64,000 nt of DNA. Source: Anthopleura xanthogrammica. Taxonomy: Eukaryota > Cnidaria > Anthozoa > Actiniaria > Actiniidae. Both the position numbers and the translations under genes were made by a program. The stretch lies in contig OZ025206.1 in the NCBI GenBank assembly GCA_964019055.1, positions 19,813,578-19,877,577 of the forward strand, in the 5' to 3' direction. Of this stretch, positions 10,178 through 22,517 are shown one piece after another. Position 1 is the stretch's first letter. Each line of letters starts with the position of its first letter. The notes beneath the pieces were generated by a model, which made no database searches, had not been told where the DNA came from, and saw nothing but the letters and a program-made list of their open reading frames with translations.

Positions 10178-10451
10178 TTTTGTTTGTCCATCATTGGTTT
10201 GGATGTCTTGTTGTATTCCCCTGACATAGCCCTGCTGGGTTAGCACTCTTGTAGGGGTTGTCCCAAAAGCAAGCGCAACAATATTAAACATGAGAAGAAA
10301 AAGAGAAATAGCTCTGGTGTTTAACAAAACCACCTCAATCTTCGGCAAATATCTGCTTTCCAAGATGACTTGAATTGACTGAAATTAATTAAGTTAAAGA
10401 TGTTGTGTTTATTTACCAGCAAACTTTACCCTGATGAGTTATGGAAAATTA

Positions 10452-10465
10452 GGCTGACGTCAGCA
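10452..10465. promoter_or_regulatory. CRE/C-MARE palindrome upstream of the split pseudogene
   Basis: Identical 14-mer to the one at 4121-4134, here about 90 bp upstream of the former start codon. The surrounding sequence has diverged between the two copies more than the palindrome has, although the sample is small. Confidence 0.45.
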
Positions 10466-10499
10466 TTGCTAATATCATATTTTTGATTTATAGGAAATG

Positions 10500-11560
10500 C
10501 GTATCAAAATATCTGAATGAATCTGCCTGTTTATCACTTCTTTGAATAAAGATGATCAAATCTTGATATCATTCTACATTTGATAAATGTGATTTTAATC
10601 AATAAAAGTCAGTTAGATTATTTTGTGGTGGTTAATACCGGTATTGTTCCAGTTATCAACGGTTTTGAATAATTCCACCTGTTTGTTCACCCGTTTACGC
10701 ATAATGAACACAATTTTTCAAATCGTACCAAAAAAGGCTAAAAAAATCGGATTTTTAATTCATGAAACTTTTTTTTCAGGAAGCGTTTAGAACTTTCCTT
10801 AGTAAACACAATTTAGATATAATAATATTATTTTATTTCATGTATAAGCAAGGAGACTGCGCATGTTCGGAATATTGGCGGGAAAATGGCCGGCGCGTGC
10901 TCAAAATAGTGGCGAATCTTAGATTTTTATTATTTGATAAGTAAAATAGCCAAAAAAACTAACCCATCAGATTTCACCTTTCTTGAAAATTCTTTACTGA
11001 CAGCGGATTCATTTTGATCCGACATTATGTGTTTTTTATGCATATTAATGAGCTTATGTGACACAAAATATCAAGATAAGCGGGTCTGTCACGGATAGCT
11101 GCCAAATATCAAATTTCTTTGATCTTTAGATCTTCGAAGCTATCCTAGGCTAATTTAAGGGTTACAAGACTATGTTATAATTCTTTGAGGGACTGTGCAG
11201 TAGTATTTCGGTTGGAACTCAGTCACTGCCTTGCAGTCTCTAGTCGCTATTGGGCTTCCTATGGCGATGATGGCGTAGAGGTCTATTCGCCTTGGAAATT
11301 ATGAGTGATCGAATTTGAAGCTTTAGTAAATTTGAGTGAAAATAAATTTTATTTCTTTATTTTCTAAGGATTTCAGTTTTTCTGCTTGGGAGACGCAACT
11401 TTGCCTTTTGAGTGGGCAATGTTCTCTCAAACATCTTTGAGAGAAAGCCATTAATTCCCGGCAGATACACTCCTCATCCTAAAACACTCAAGAAACAAAA
11501 TTATGTTTATGTGCCAGATTACCCACCAATCTTTTCGGTCTTAGCTAGCTTCTGTATGAT
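10500..11560. repeat. Esterase upstream block, diverged copy 3
   Basis: It follows the same order of motifs as 80-1000 (the ACCTGTTTGTTCACCCG core near 10678, GCATGTTCGGAATATTGGCGG near 10862, CTATTGGGCTTCC near 11247) but is clearly older by its number of changes and indels. Confidence 0.65.
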
Positions 11561-12276
11561 TTAAAATTCTTTAATTTTACCGCAACACTTTAGCGGTTTC
11601 GTATATCAGTGAATCAGTTCTATACCAAGACCATGAATTGAAATTACAAACTTATGGCGCTTCAACTGATGGAGGAAACTGAGAACGTTCATTTATCGGG
11701 ATACTTGAGGAACTGAAAATATCCTGACGCGAGAGACTCGAAACTTGTTAAATAAGGCCTCCAATTTTATTAAAAACCATTTATTGACTATGAATGTAAA
11801 TTAAATAAACAAATATTCCGAAATATTTTGGAGATACTCCATTCCAAGTAACCTGAATCCCATTCATTCCTAATTATTCAACCCTATTTTCGAGTGTACC
11901 ACTTCCCCAGTTCGTCTACTTCAATAACTGACTAATAAGGTCATAAGTGATGGCTGATAAATATAGTCGACCTTTGCCAACTTGCAGGAGCTAAAACATA
12001 ACAAGTGGCGTAGGAAATTTCCCAAACGGCTGGGGGAGGCAAGGGGGATAAGAAGTTCAAAACCCACTCCCAAAAGAAGGGAATGTTGATCAATGGATGT
12101 TCTTAGAATCAGTTTCATTTCGAAGAACCATCTGGTCGGATAGGACAGATTTTCATTTCTCACAGCCCGTTGTGTGCTTGGAGTCAATGTAAAATTGTCC
12201 TCGTGTCGACTAGTATGTATAAATTAAGAATTTTATAAAAGCAGAATAAACAATTCGAGGGGCAGAGAAAGAGAGA
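11561..12276. other. Intergenic, no recognised feature
   Basis: No gene or clear repeat seen. The minus-strand open frame at 11921-12187 shows no domain signature. Confidence 0.4.
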
Positions 12277-12731
12277 GGAAAATGAGAATGTGAGTTAAGA
12301 GGTGGGGGAATGAGGAAAATGAGAACGTGAGTTAAGAGGTGGGGGAATGAGGAAAATGAGAATGTGAGTTAAGAGGTGGGGGAATGAGGAAAATGAGAAT
12401 GTGTGTTAAGAGGTGGGGGAATGAGGAAAATGAGAATGTGTGTTAAGAGGTGGAGGAATGAGGGAAATGAGAATGTGAGTTAAGAGGTGGAGGAATGAGG
12501 GAAATGAGAATGTGAGTTAAGAGGTGGGGGAATGAGGGAAATGAGAATGTGAGTTAAGAGGTTGGGGAATGAGGGAAATGAGAATGTGAGTTAAGAGGTG
12601 GGGGAATGAGGGAAATGAGAATGTGAGTTAAGAGGTGGAGGAATGAGGGAAATGAGAATGTGAGTTAAGAGGTGGAGGAATGAGGGAAATGAGAATGTGA
12701 GTTAAGAGGTGGGGGAATGAGGGAAATGAGA
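12277..12731. repeat. 37-bp minisatellite, about 12.3 copies
   Basis: The unit begins GGAAAATGAGAATGTGAG and includes TTAAGAGGTGGGGGAATGA. Copies differ by single bases (AAAATG/GAAATG, GTGTGTT/GTGAGTT, GGTGGAGG/GGTGGGGG), and neighbours share variants, as expected from local slippage or unequal exchange. One strand is almost all purine. Confidence 0.95.
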
Positions 12732-13867
12732 AAAAAAAACTTAAGAAACTATCAGTTCCTCAATACCAGTCATGAGAGCTCTTAAGTAACCAAGCTTCCA
12801 GTAAAACAGCCAGCTAGGCTTCGTTATTTTTTTAAATACGACTTTGTTCATGACCTTGAAAAAAAAATGCCTTTTCAAATTTCAATATAATCTGGTCCCA
12901 AAATTTAAGCAAAAAAAATAATAGTTCAAAAATTTCATTTCAAAAATTCTCAATTTTTCGTCTTTTGTGATAAAAATTGATTCGCAAGTATGTCATTACG
13001 ATATGAGTGTATTTTGAATCTCCAATTTCCGTCTCTCTTTTTCATCAACAATTTTCGAAATCCATATAATCTTTTAATAATGTGTCGACTGCTCGAGAGA
13101 AATTCCTTAAAATTTTATTCAACGGACTAGGAATTTTGCGTGATTTTCATACAACTTGTTTCTCAAATGATTTGGGTTATCGCGCTTGGATTCCGTGCTG
13201 TTTGTCGCCAGTAATTTCCCCCCATTGATTCCATACAAAAACAAGAATCCAATCAACAACAATATTGATACTTTTGGGTCAACAAATCTGGCTGTGGTCA
13301 AAACACAATTAGCAAAGGCAATTTATCTTGACGGCTGAAAAATTTAATCAAGTGAAGTGTGAGCGATTGAATAGAGTACGACGAAAGTGAATTGGTTGAT
13401 TGGTTTACTGACGGAGTCGAGTTGTCTGTGTTTGAACCAACGAGACAAGCAATTAAATTCAGTATTATAGTTGGATTTTATGTCAATACTTCGCGAGCAA
13501 ATAATACATTTTTTTTTTTTTGGTTTATATGAGATTGGAACTGCAGACATTCAATACATAGTCTTACAGAGAAATAGAAAGTGATGGAACGAAGATAACC
13601 AATGCTAAAACCTCAGTTTTTTTAGAGGTTTCCGCACTTAATTTTCAACGTATGTCCTGTTCAACACGCTTTACTAATTTATGTATTTACATATATGTAT
13701 TAACAGTGTAAGGAAGCCATTGTAGCTATCCACAGGGCATAGCTTTCGGTATTTATAATTGTCGATAAATAACTGAGAGAACTTCCATGGATTGTGTGCA
13801 TTGACAGTAAATGGTTTATATGTATGATCTAGCACACATGTATAGTATGTGTGATATCTATAATATC
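12732..13867. other. Intergenic, no recognised gene
   Basis: AT-rich with poly-A/T runs. A minus-strand frame at 13119-13301 would encode a signal-peptide-like stretch but has only a TTG at its start, so it is not called. Confidence 0.4.
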
Positions 13868-14454
13868 TGTCATTGTCATTGTCATTGTCATTGTCATTGT
13901 CATTGTCATTGTCATTGTCATTGTCATTGTCATTGTCATTGTCATTGTCATTGTCATTGTCATTGTCATTGTCATTGTCATTGTCATTGTCATTGTCATT
14001 GTCATTGTCATTGTCATTGTCATTGTCATTGTCATTGTCATTGTCATTGTCATTGTCATTGTCATTGTCATTGTCATTGTCATTGTCATTGTCATTGTCA
14101 TTGTCATTGTCATTGTCATTGTCATTGTCATTGTCATTGTCATTGTCATTGTCATTGTCATTGTCATTGTCATTGTCATTGTCATTGTCATTGTCATTGT
14201 CATTGTCATTGTCATTGTCATTGTCATTGTCATTGTCATTGTCATTGTCATTGTCATTGTCATTGTCATTGTCATTGTCATTGTCATTGTCATTGTCATT
14301 GTCATTGTCATTGTCATTGTCATTGTCATTGTCATTGTCATTGTCATTGTCATTGTCATTGTCATTGTCATTGTCATTGTCATTGTCATTGTCATTGTCA
14401 TTGTCATTGTCATTGTCATTGTCATTGTCATTGTCATTGTCATTGTCATTGTCA
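13868..14454. repeat. Perfect (TGTCAT)n hexanucleotide array, about 98 copies
   Basis: The array runs for 587 bp with no interruption that I can see. Because the period is a multiple of three, all phases read open and give long dipeptide ORFs (HC, VI, SL, MT), which are artefacts. It lies 0.4 kb beyond the 3' end of esterase B. Confidence 0.98.
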
Positions 14455-14871
14455 CAATTGCTACATATATGACAAACAAGAAGTTTTCTAAACTTATCTA
14501 ACTTTTTTGTCTTAATATACAGCTATTTAAAAAAAAGTTAGTGATAAGGTTTTGTTGCATGTTGCATTTGTAGGGAAAGAAGAGTTGATATCTTCTGTTG
14601 AATCAACCTTAAACACATCGCAAACTGTTAATATTTCGTTTTTTCCTTTTCTGTTTTTCTTTGTTAAACCCACCGTGCAACCCAGCGTTTAGCTCGAAGG
14701 CTTATGCTACGATTTTGTAAACAAATTACTTTTGCACAAGAGCAAGAAGTACTCACGTTCCCTGTACAAATGAATTTGATGCTTTACCTATTTACATGCG
14801 TTAAACCCAAAATCTTTCTTCGTACTTTATATTGTGGTCTGTCTTAAGTGATGTAGGGTTTGGTGTGGGTC

Positions 14872-16665
14872 TTATCCTTTCCAACCAAGTATCCTGACAA
14901 GTGTTCCAATACAGATCACAAACACAAAACGTGAACCACGCATAGCAACACCGCTACTTTTTTTCGATTCTTCAATGGATGGTGACAACGGCTTCTTCTT
15001 GGGAAACAGTGTTGGGAAATAAGAATTCCAGAAGGCCATTCTGATTGGATGATATTTGCTGGTCATGACAGGATTCTTCTGAATTTTCAGGTACCCTTTG
15101 GTGGATGAGTTAAACATCTCCCATTGTGTGCCATAAACAGAACTAGGGGTAGGTTGACCAAATTTGGCAAAATTGAGGTAGATGGTGGTGATGAGGTCAC
15201 TGACATTCCTATCGTTCTCGTCAAACTTTAATTTACTTCTGGGAGAACTGAGAAGCGGAAGACCAAACTTGTAGGCCGTTGTGTCTTCGTGGACGACGCC
15301 CATCCATTTGGGCTTTGGATGGTTTTGAGAGCGATGAGCAAACTCAAACATGTAGGTAGGAGCACCGTGATCGCTGTGGAAGGTTAAGACAGCATGGGTT
15401 GGTGCAACTATGTAATAGTCTGTAAACATGTCAATCAGTTTTTTCCGAATCCTATGAGCGTCAGTGACGTCCGCCCACGGTGTGTACTGGAACAGTAAAG
15501 CATTATAAGCAGCGCTGGCCTCTTTCTTATTATACTGGTATTCCCTGAACAGAAAACCTTCAAGGTCTTCTTCGAAGCCATGAATGTCGTATTTAGTAAT
15601 GTTTTTGGGCCCCAAAAGGAATGAGCCTTCATGGCTGACAAATCCTGACATGAAAGGAAGTTTGTGAAATTTCCCTTCTTTTCTTAACTTTTCCGGCTGG
15701 TCTGGTAGGAAGTGTTTGTCTACAATAGGAGAATAAGGTAGTTTCACAGATATATCTAATATAGCAGAGCTGTGTAGAGATTGTAAACATTTCAGCTTCT
15801 CCTTAGAAACTTTTCTTCCGCATTCCAAGGTCTCGGCCAATTGCTTGCTGCTTTTCAAAACCGCAGACTTTGGTCTGTAGGCAAAAGGAGAAAAATCCAC
15901 ACCACTCTCTGCAATACCTCGATGAAACAGTCCTGTGGACAGAGGTGATAAGTAGTGTAAAGCGACACTAGAACCTCCTGCGCTTTCACCAAGGAGAGTC
16001 ACGCTATTTTTATCGCCACAAAAACCCTCGATGTTTTGTTGAACCCACCTGAGGGCCGCTACCTGGTCAAGAAGACCAACATTTCCCGGTGCCTCAGAGT
16101 CCCCAGTAGTGAAGAACCCAAATGCTCCAAGTCGATACTGGACAGTGACAAGAACAACATCCCGTGTGGGCAAATACTCGCCTGGAGAAATATCACGAAT
16201 AGGGGTACCTGCGACATAGCTTCCTCCGTGGATATAAAAGATAACTGGGTACTTTTTCTTGCACGATGCTGTTGATGGGGTGTAGATGTTCAGGTACAGA
16301 CAGTCTTCGCTCATATTCTTCTCATGATCAAATCCAGGCCACGCAGTTTTGATAGATTCTCTATAATAGTCGTGTTTCTGAAGACAAATTGGTCGGAAAT
16401 ACGTGGCATTATAAATACGCAGTCTCCAACTCTTGAGAGTTTGTGGGCGTTTGAAGCGAAGATCGCTTATTGGCTTTTCGGCGTATGGAACGCCCAGGAA
16501 CTTGTAGACGGTTTTTTTCGATCCCTTGTAGTCCAGTATATCTTGTCGTATTCCCCTCATGTAGCCTTGTTTGGTCAGAACAAGGTCTCTTGCACACCCG
16601 AACGCGACGATATGGAGTACCAGAAAAGCAATCGCAAACATATTGCGCGTAGACGACACTGACAT
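14872..16665 (-). CDS. Type-B carboxylesterase, probable GPI-anchored (esterase B)
   Basis: Intronless gene of about 597 residues. The frame is open 49 codons further upstream, but the Met at 16663-16665 is chosen because it has a good context (GCCATGT) and opens directly into a signal peptide (residues 9-25, MFAIAFLVLHIVAFGCA). The oxyanion hole HGGS lies at about 146, the nucleophile Ser in GESAGG at 228, Glu in GFVSHEG at 346, and His in WMGVVHEDT at 459. The triad is therefore complete, unlike in esterase A, with which it shares long identical stretches (TTGDSEAPGNVGLLDQV). The C-terminus ends in a small-residue patch (KKSSG) and a hydrophobic tail (FVFVICIGTLVRILG), which suggests GPI anchoring. 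It would hydrolyse carboxylic esters at the cell surface; substrate unknown. Confidence 0.93.
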   Translation of the reverse strand: MSVSSTRNMFAIAFLVLHIVAFGCARDLVLTKQGYMRGIRQDILDYKGSKKTVYKFLGVPYAEKPISDLRFKRPQTLKSWRLRIYNATYFRPICLQKHDYYRESIKTAWPGFDHEKNMSEDCLYLNIYTPSTASCKKKYPVIFYIHGGSYVAGTPIRDISPGEYLPTRDVVLVTVQYRLGAFGFFTTGDSEAPGNVGLLDQVAALRWVQQNIEGFCGDKNSVTLLGESAGGSSVALHYLSPLSTGLFHRGIAESGVDFSPFAYRPKSAVLKSSKQLAETLECGRKVSKEKLKCLQSLHSSAILDISVKLPYSPIVDKHFLPDQPEKLRKEGKFHKLPFMSGFVSHEGSFLLGPKNITKYDIHGFEEDLEGFLFREYQYNKKEASAAYNALLFQYTPWADVTDAHRIRKKLIDMFTDYYIVAPTHAVLTFHSDHGAPTYMFEFAHRSQNHPKPKWMGVVHEDTTAYKFGLPLLSSPRSKLKFDENDRNVSDLITTIYLNFAKFGQPTPSSVYGTQWEMFNSSTKGYLKIQKNPVMTSKYHPIRMAFWNSYFPTLFPKKKPLSPSIEESKKSSGVAMRGSRFVFVICIGTLVRILGWKG

Positions 16666-19600
16666 GGCAAACGAATGACCCTCGACGCACCGATGAGTTA
16701 AGCTCAAACAGTTCAGTCGAACTGGTCGGTTAGGCAGATAAACCGTTCTAATGAGGTCGAACACTTTGATTAGAAAATTGATAACACACTGGCGAGGTGA
16801 GCTGAAAGTCACTGAGATGCACGTAACGAGCCTTCTAGAGTTCTATTAACAAAAGATGCTTGCACTTGAGATCAGGGGAAAATATTAGATAAATCCTAGT
16901 CAGGAAATCATAGCTATTTACACGCGGTTAAGATCACAGAAGGGGATCCAAGTGTATTACATAGACAGGAAATGAATCAGAGGGTGTGTTCGCTGGCACA
17001 AGACTTGAGGTGAGACAAACCAAGAGCGAGAAAAGAAAAACATCAACAACAATCCAATTTACTCCAAAGAAAATGAATATGCTTAACGCAATAATGACCG
17101 GCTCTCTGCAAGGAGATAGCTATTATGTTATCTTGCTGGCTTAGCAAAACTTCCGGATTGCTGATTATAGTGTAGTTAGTTTGAAAATTAATCGTCTGCT
17201 GAACTGGGTTTATGATGAAGTTTATCGCGAATGTCATTTATATGAACCTTGGGAACTTTTCAGCATCCATGCAAATTGCAAAGAAAATGTTCAGTCGGAA
17301 AAAATCCCAGGTATAATTTTTTCTAGCGCATAATGTTTTTCTGGGATAAGAAAAAAATAGGAATTGAGCGACGAATGATTATAATTGTTTGAGTAATGTT
17401 GGATTTGATTTTATTCTTTTTAAAATCCCGATATAATTTCATGAAGCATTGGAGTTTAATTTTTTTATTCTCAATGACTGGAAAATTTCTGTAACCCAAC
17501 AGAACATGGTTTTCTACCTCGCTAAAATTTTCTCAGAAATAACACAATTTTAAATGATCGAAATTCCATTTTTTTTTTCCATTAGACCAATCTATGTTTG
17601 GATTCAACTCAAAATCTTATTGAATTCATCTCCGGTGAATTGTCACCAAAAGCATCTTCAGAGCTGAGGGATTTAGAGAGTGACGATAATGGTAATAAAT
17701 GAAGAGAATGATTGAGATAACAAGAGAAATCATTTACAATAGCTAATTAAACCCGGCAAAAAAAAAATGTCATATCCAATGGAAGCCGAAAATAAAGATA
17801 GAATTCACTGCACAATAGACCATAGATATCTCTGTGAAGTAACTTTATCATTAACTTAATTTGAGTTGATATCTTATCGAGCATATTGTAGAAGAATGGC
17901 ACTTGGTTTAGTAAAGCATCAAAGGTTGAGGCCAGCGGATATGCTTATCGTCAGTCGTCCTAGCCTCCGGGCTATTTTGTTTTGGCTCTGCTCAACTAGC
18001 GATAGGAATTTATTATTTCAATGTTCTAGGATCTTGGTGTTGTTTATAGGATTAATTTTCTGTGAAGTTTTGAATATTTGACCACACAAGAAAAAAAATA
18101 GCAATGAGAGAAAGCAAAACATACCGCCAGAAAGAGAGAGAGAGAAAAGGAAAAAGAAAAGAAGAAAAAAAAAAAGAAGGAAAGGCGAAAACGATTTTGC
18201 TATAATTGCAGATATACTTTTTACACTCTTTTTCGAGACGACATATGTTTCATCAACTGCATGCACTCCAGTGATCTAGCCCTGGTTTCCTATCCCCCTC
18301 TAGCTAATCACGATCATATTGTTTTAATAAGAAGTGCCTGTTTAAGAATGTCAAGTTTGTTGATATCTCCGAGATCGATCGCAGACGAGCAACTCAATCA
18401 GCGAGTTTATGTCTGTGAAATGTGCTTAATGAATCTATTGCACTTTTGGATGGCACCAACAACACTACAGAGTTTGTTTTCAACAATCAACTTCCCCTTC
18501 AAGCAGTCTATAATTCGTTGCATGAGATTATTTTATTTCAAGTAGAATGTGATGTAGTTGTCCAAGGTTATTGGGTCATGTAAATTGCTGGGATTTTCCA
18601 CTGACAACCTGAACTCATAAAATAAAGATATAGCCCAGTTCCATCTGCCACAAAACGGAAGAATTGATATGGCGAGGTTGCTTCCGATCAACAAAGCATG
18701 TTTTTGGCTTGATCTTATCTCTGTTATTTCACGCTAACATGTTATTGATGAAAATGTTTTTAAGACTGCGAACCATTTCTATACACAAAAAGAACAGACT
18801 ATTTGCATCTCGTATGCTTAAAAATTAAACAGAGTATTTTTTTCCACTGGATTTTTCTTCAATATATGAGGGCCCTGAAGAGGTAAAATGGGACTGAGCT
18901 GGGATTCGCGTTTTTGGGGGCTGGGAAAATGGGATTTCATGCACTGGGACTGGGATTTAGCCATTACTGGGGTTGGGATTTTGCAAAATCTCTAACTCTA
19001 ACTCTATAACTCGGACCGACAGAGATCTTGCATGACTGGGACTCGGATTTTACAAAATTTTGGGCTAGGAAATGCGGTTAGGAACCCTCCTTCTGGACAC
19101 TATTCTATCATTCGGGCAGAAGCCTGAAACAATTCCTTAGCTTTTTTCCCATTAGTTCTGCCGTGATTTACAACCGAAAAAATCACTGCCCTCAAAATGA
19201 GCAGCTGGTAATCGACTGAACAACATTTTGATCACATTGAAAGGTAATGTTCTGTTTATTCATAATAGTATTGTTTAGAGGATATCTGATTGTGCTCTCC
19301 TGTTCGTTTTTCTTTCACTGTTAGTGATACTTGAATCAAATAATAAATTATACAAGGTTGAAACAAAAACTTAACTTAACAACAACAACTTAATCATTCC
19401 TGTTATTATCGAAAAGCAATATTCTCTTGTTCTTTCAGATTGGTATTAACTTCCATCAAGGTAAAGAATTTTACTTAAAAGCCAACCTATCTTCCAATAA
19501 CAAACACAACAGACTTTCCTGCTTTGCTTTTGACTTTTACAATCCGCGGCCGGTGATTCTCATGCACATATTCAGTATTTTCTATTTAATTCATAAAAAA

Positions 19601-21419
19601 GCGCAAAATAAAATTCTTTTTAACAAATTTAATTTAGCATATTTTTTTTGTTTTATTTTTCTGAAATTCTATTTTAATGAATCTTAACAACAAATTTTCC
19701 CGCCTTTTCTTTCTGGAAAACTCAGATGTCCCTTCTTCCTCTTTTTTTTTTTTTTTTTCTTCTCCTTTTTTTCTTCCAGGATTTTTTTCTCTACAATCTC
19801 CAAACCCTATTCCATTATGTCTGTAATATTTTTACTTAATTGCTTGATTATAAGCTTCAAGTTTTTCCTCATTATTCTACGTTCGGTTCGTGCAGGATTA
19901 CTCGTCACAACGGCAGGTGTTAAATCTGTTATCAGCAACATTGTTTCAATAACCATTATGGAACAATATAATATGGTTTAAACACCGGTTACGGCAACAA
20001 TGACACGGCAAAAAAGATTTTTGGTCCTTAACACGCAATGTTTACTAAACGTTCAGCAACACAACAACAAAAACAGCAAACTTGCAGACATTGATTTCAA
20101 AATGTTCTTGGGCTTGCGATACATCTAGTACGTGCTCTACTAAGATTATTATTTTTAGTTCTGAGTGAATTTTCTAGCAGCGAACATTTTGTTCAAGCTA
20201 AGGTTTTGCAGCCGGATTTTTGCTCGTTTTAACAACAGCTTTTCGTAAAAGAAAAGAAAAGAAAAGAAAAAGAAAAGGAAGAATACGAGAAGAGATTCGC
20301 CAAATATCGAATAGAATGTTTTCCGTTGTTGCTGCGGAGTATTTCGTTTAACGAGAGAGATTACTTAATTCAGGGTTTGGGGGGGGGGGGGGGGGCAAAC
20401 AATGCATTGCGACAGAGTGAAACTAATATAAGAATACTGCCCATGTATTGTATTTGTCGAACCTAAAACAAAGATACTCGAAAAGAAATTGTCAATCAAA
20501 TGCTTTGAGCCACAGCGTTCGATGCATATCTCTCTGAGTTTTTAAAAACAGGTATGCTGCGAATCAACCCAAGAGCTTCAATAGCTTAAAGTGAAATTGC
20601 TTTGAAAATACCGTAGCGCACCTTTGAGTTCAAAACAAAGCTGATCCTTAAGGAATAATAAGCCAAACAAACATTTAAGCTACAGAATGATGTATTGAGA
20701 AATGGGTTTGAGAACCGTGCGAAATGCGTGCTGTATATCACGTCAAATGCAGCTTTGGAAGAAATATGCTTATCAAAGCAACAACTGGAGAGAGATTTTG
20801 GTTCGGTTTTTACAAATATATTAATGAATAAAATATGAGTGAAAAGTGCTTGACATTGGCAAACAAGATGTTTTATGGAGATCTTTCTAGCTTTTTCTCA
20901 ATTTAAGTGCCATTTGTATTACACTGAAGGGAAAGTCTATTTCGAGCCCCTAGGCTTGTATCGTGTCGCCCTCGCTAACTCACTGGGAGATGCTCGCTAA
21001 CTGATACGGAGCAGAGTGTAGTTATGTAAGGGCACCTTTGACGATTTTATAAAATCCATATTCCCAATAATTGATTGAATAAGCATCGACGACATAGGAT
21101 ACCATGTATAGGGAAATCATATAGAAACTCAAAGGCGCGCGCAAAAACAAATGTTATAGTGCATTTTTGATCGATTTTTTTCACTCGCTTGCGTCATGGA
21201 GGACATCCCAGCTGAAATAGAGTCCTCAAGTGTTACTTCACGAAAAAATAAATTTTGGCTTTAACAGTTTTCGATTTCCAAATGCGATAGACAATCAGAA
21301 AAGACATTTACACCCCAAAATTGACGAGAATCGGTCAAATAGCAGATGAGATATGGCCTTTTGAGTATATAATTTCCCCATACAAATCACTGCATTTTCG
21401 ACTCGGTTCATAAAGTGCT
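16666..21419. other. Gene-poor stretch
   Basis: I find no supported gene. It contains a purine-rich run at about 18107-18182, a degenerate CTGGGACTGGGATTT-type repeat at about 18890-19075, poly-T at 19742-19760, (AAAAG)n at about 20241-20270, and a 17-base G run near 20377-20394. Small open frames here are AT-rich or low-complexity. Confidence 0.45.
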
Positions 21420-21690
21420 GGTAAATCTAGAAATAGTCCCTCTGTTTTGCAATTTATTGTAGATGATATACAGAAATTCGCTGAATGTAATAACATGCGA
21501 TTAAATCCTAAGAAGTGTAAGACGATGGAAGATTTTTCATCGACTCCGTTAAGTCGCTTAAATTCCTATGTGTGTTCATCTCTGACGACTTAACGTGGTC
21601 TGAACATTATGATCATGTACTACTGTGCTTCAGTTAGATCTACAATTGAACACGCATCAGCAATTTGTGCAAATCTACCGCAGTCGAGTC
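21420..21690 (+). mobile_element. Broken LINE reverse transcriptase fragment
   Basis: The plus strand reads FIVDDIQKFAECNNMRLNPK then, after a frameshift, SLKFLCVFISDDLTWSEHYD and further on SVRSTIEHASAICANLP. These are hallmarks of CR1/L2/RTE-type reverse transcriptases after the catalytic box. Frameshifts show it is dead. Confidence 0.75.
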
Positions 21691-22019
21691 GATTTTCGCC
21701 GGCTTCATGACACTTCAGTTTTGCAGTGGCGTCATTTCTGCGCCACTATTTTAGATAAACTGGTTACGAAAAAGTAGTAAAGTCGATATTTTTACTATAG
21801 TGCATGGAGATAACAGAATTCGCTCTATAAGTACTGTATATCATTTCCCTTTTATCTTAATTGGGCTCCGTATGTCTGGAAGACATGGAGATTTGGCACA
21901 ACTTCTGGGTCATGGCCAGGAGAAGCGGTCATTCTGTGCCCACTATACGTCAGCGGATTTCACCATGATAGTTGACAAAGTTGTTGCCGTCGAAATGTAC
22001 AGGACGAAATAACCCTCAT

Positions 22020-22517
22020 CATAGTTAATGGAGTGGAATGGTTTGGAAACCTATTGTTCTAGGTTTTTGTTCAACCTTTTCTATTGTTATATGACGTTGA
22101 CCGTGCACAGAGAAGAAAAAGTTGCAGCGTTTGTTCATCGTAAATTAGAGAACATAGACGTTTTTTCCTCAAAAATGTTCTAAAATAGGAGATATTTCTT
22201 AATTAATTCTATATGATAAAAATTAATTGTTTACTGAAAAGGGTAATCACCTTTTTGAACGCTTTCTTATCTATCATCTAGTAACTTAACTGTATCTGCG
22301 CGGAATTATTTATCCTCTTCTTTGTAATCTTAGAATGAAAATTTTACACTTTCAAAATGATCGTACATGAAAATAGTACAGAAACTAGTATTTTCAGCCA
22401 TACTTGCTTTGGTTCATTGTGCACGGTCAATAACACGTGATGGTACGTTTCAACATCGCTCGCCAAACAAAAACCTAGAACAATAGGTTTCCAAACCATT
22501 CCACTCCATTAACTATG
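22020..22517. mobile_element. 498-bp MITE with 52-bp inverted ends
   Basis: CATAGTTAATGGAGTGGAAT at the left is matched by its reverse complement at the right, and the match runs for about 52 bp. Both sides are flanked by CCCTCAT (22013-22019 and 22518-22524), a 7-bp target duplication. A further inverted pair, GACCGTGCAC / GTGCACGGTC, lies inside. There is no coding capacity. The superfamily is unclear. Confidence 0.85.

Larger units (their letters stand above)
8848..10363 (-). pseudogene. Carboxylesterase 5' end split by a transposon
   Basis: Two pieces belong to one copy. The piece at 10178-10363 encodes the signal peptide and QQGYVRGIQQDIQTNDGQTK; the piece at 8848-8929 continues with IYKFL, LPYAEKPIDAHDLRFKPP. 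Between them lies a 1.25 kb element with inverted ends. The start codon is also lost: esterase A has AAG-ATG-GAG, this copy has AAG-ATT-GAG. Nothing after about residue 80 is present. The promoter side still carries the CRE/MARE palindrome at 10452. Confidence 0.8.

Noticed and set aside
11921..12187. 88-residue minus-strand ORF
   Set aside because: No family resemblance, no promoter or poly(A) context, in gene-poor DNA.
13119..13301. Small secreted-peptide-like frame on the minus strand
   Set aside because: The hydrophobic stretch looks like a signal peptide, but the frame has only TTG at its start, and no ATG or homologue is recognised.
12277..14454. CRISPR-like array
   Set aside because: The repeats have no unique spacers; both are simple tandem repeats in eukaryotic DNA.
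13811..14501. Long ORFs of alternating dipeptides across the hexanucleotide array
   Set aside because: They exist in several frames on both strands because the repeat period is a multiple of three; no coding signal.
16666..16812. Upstream extension of esterase B to 16812
   Set aside because: The extra 49 residues would bury the signal peptide; the Met at 16665 has a better context.
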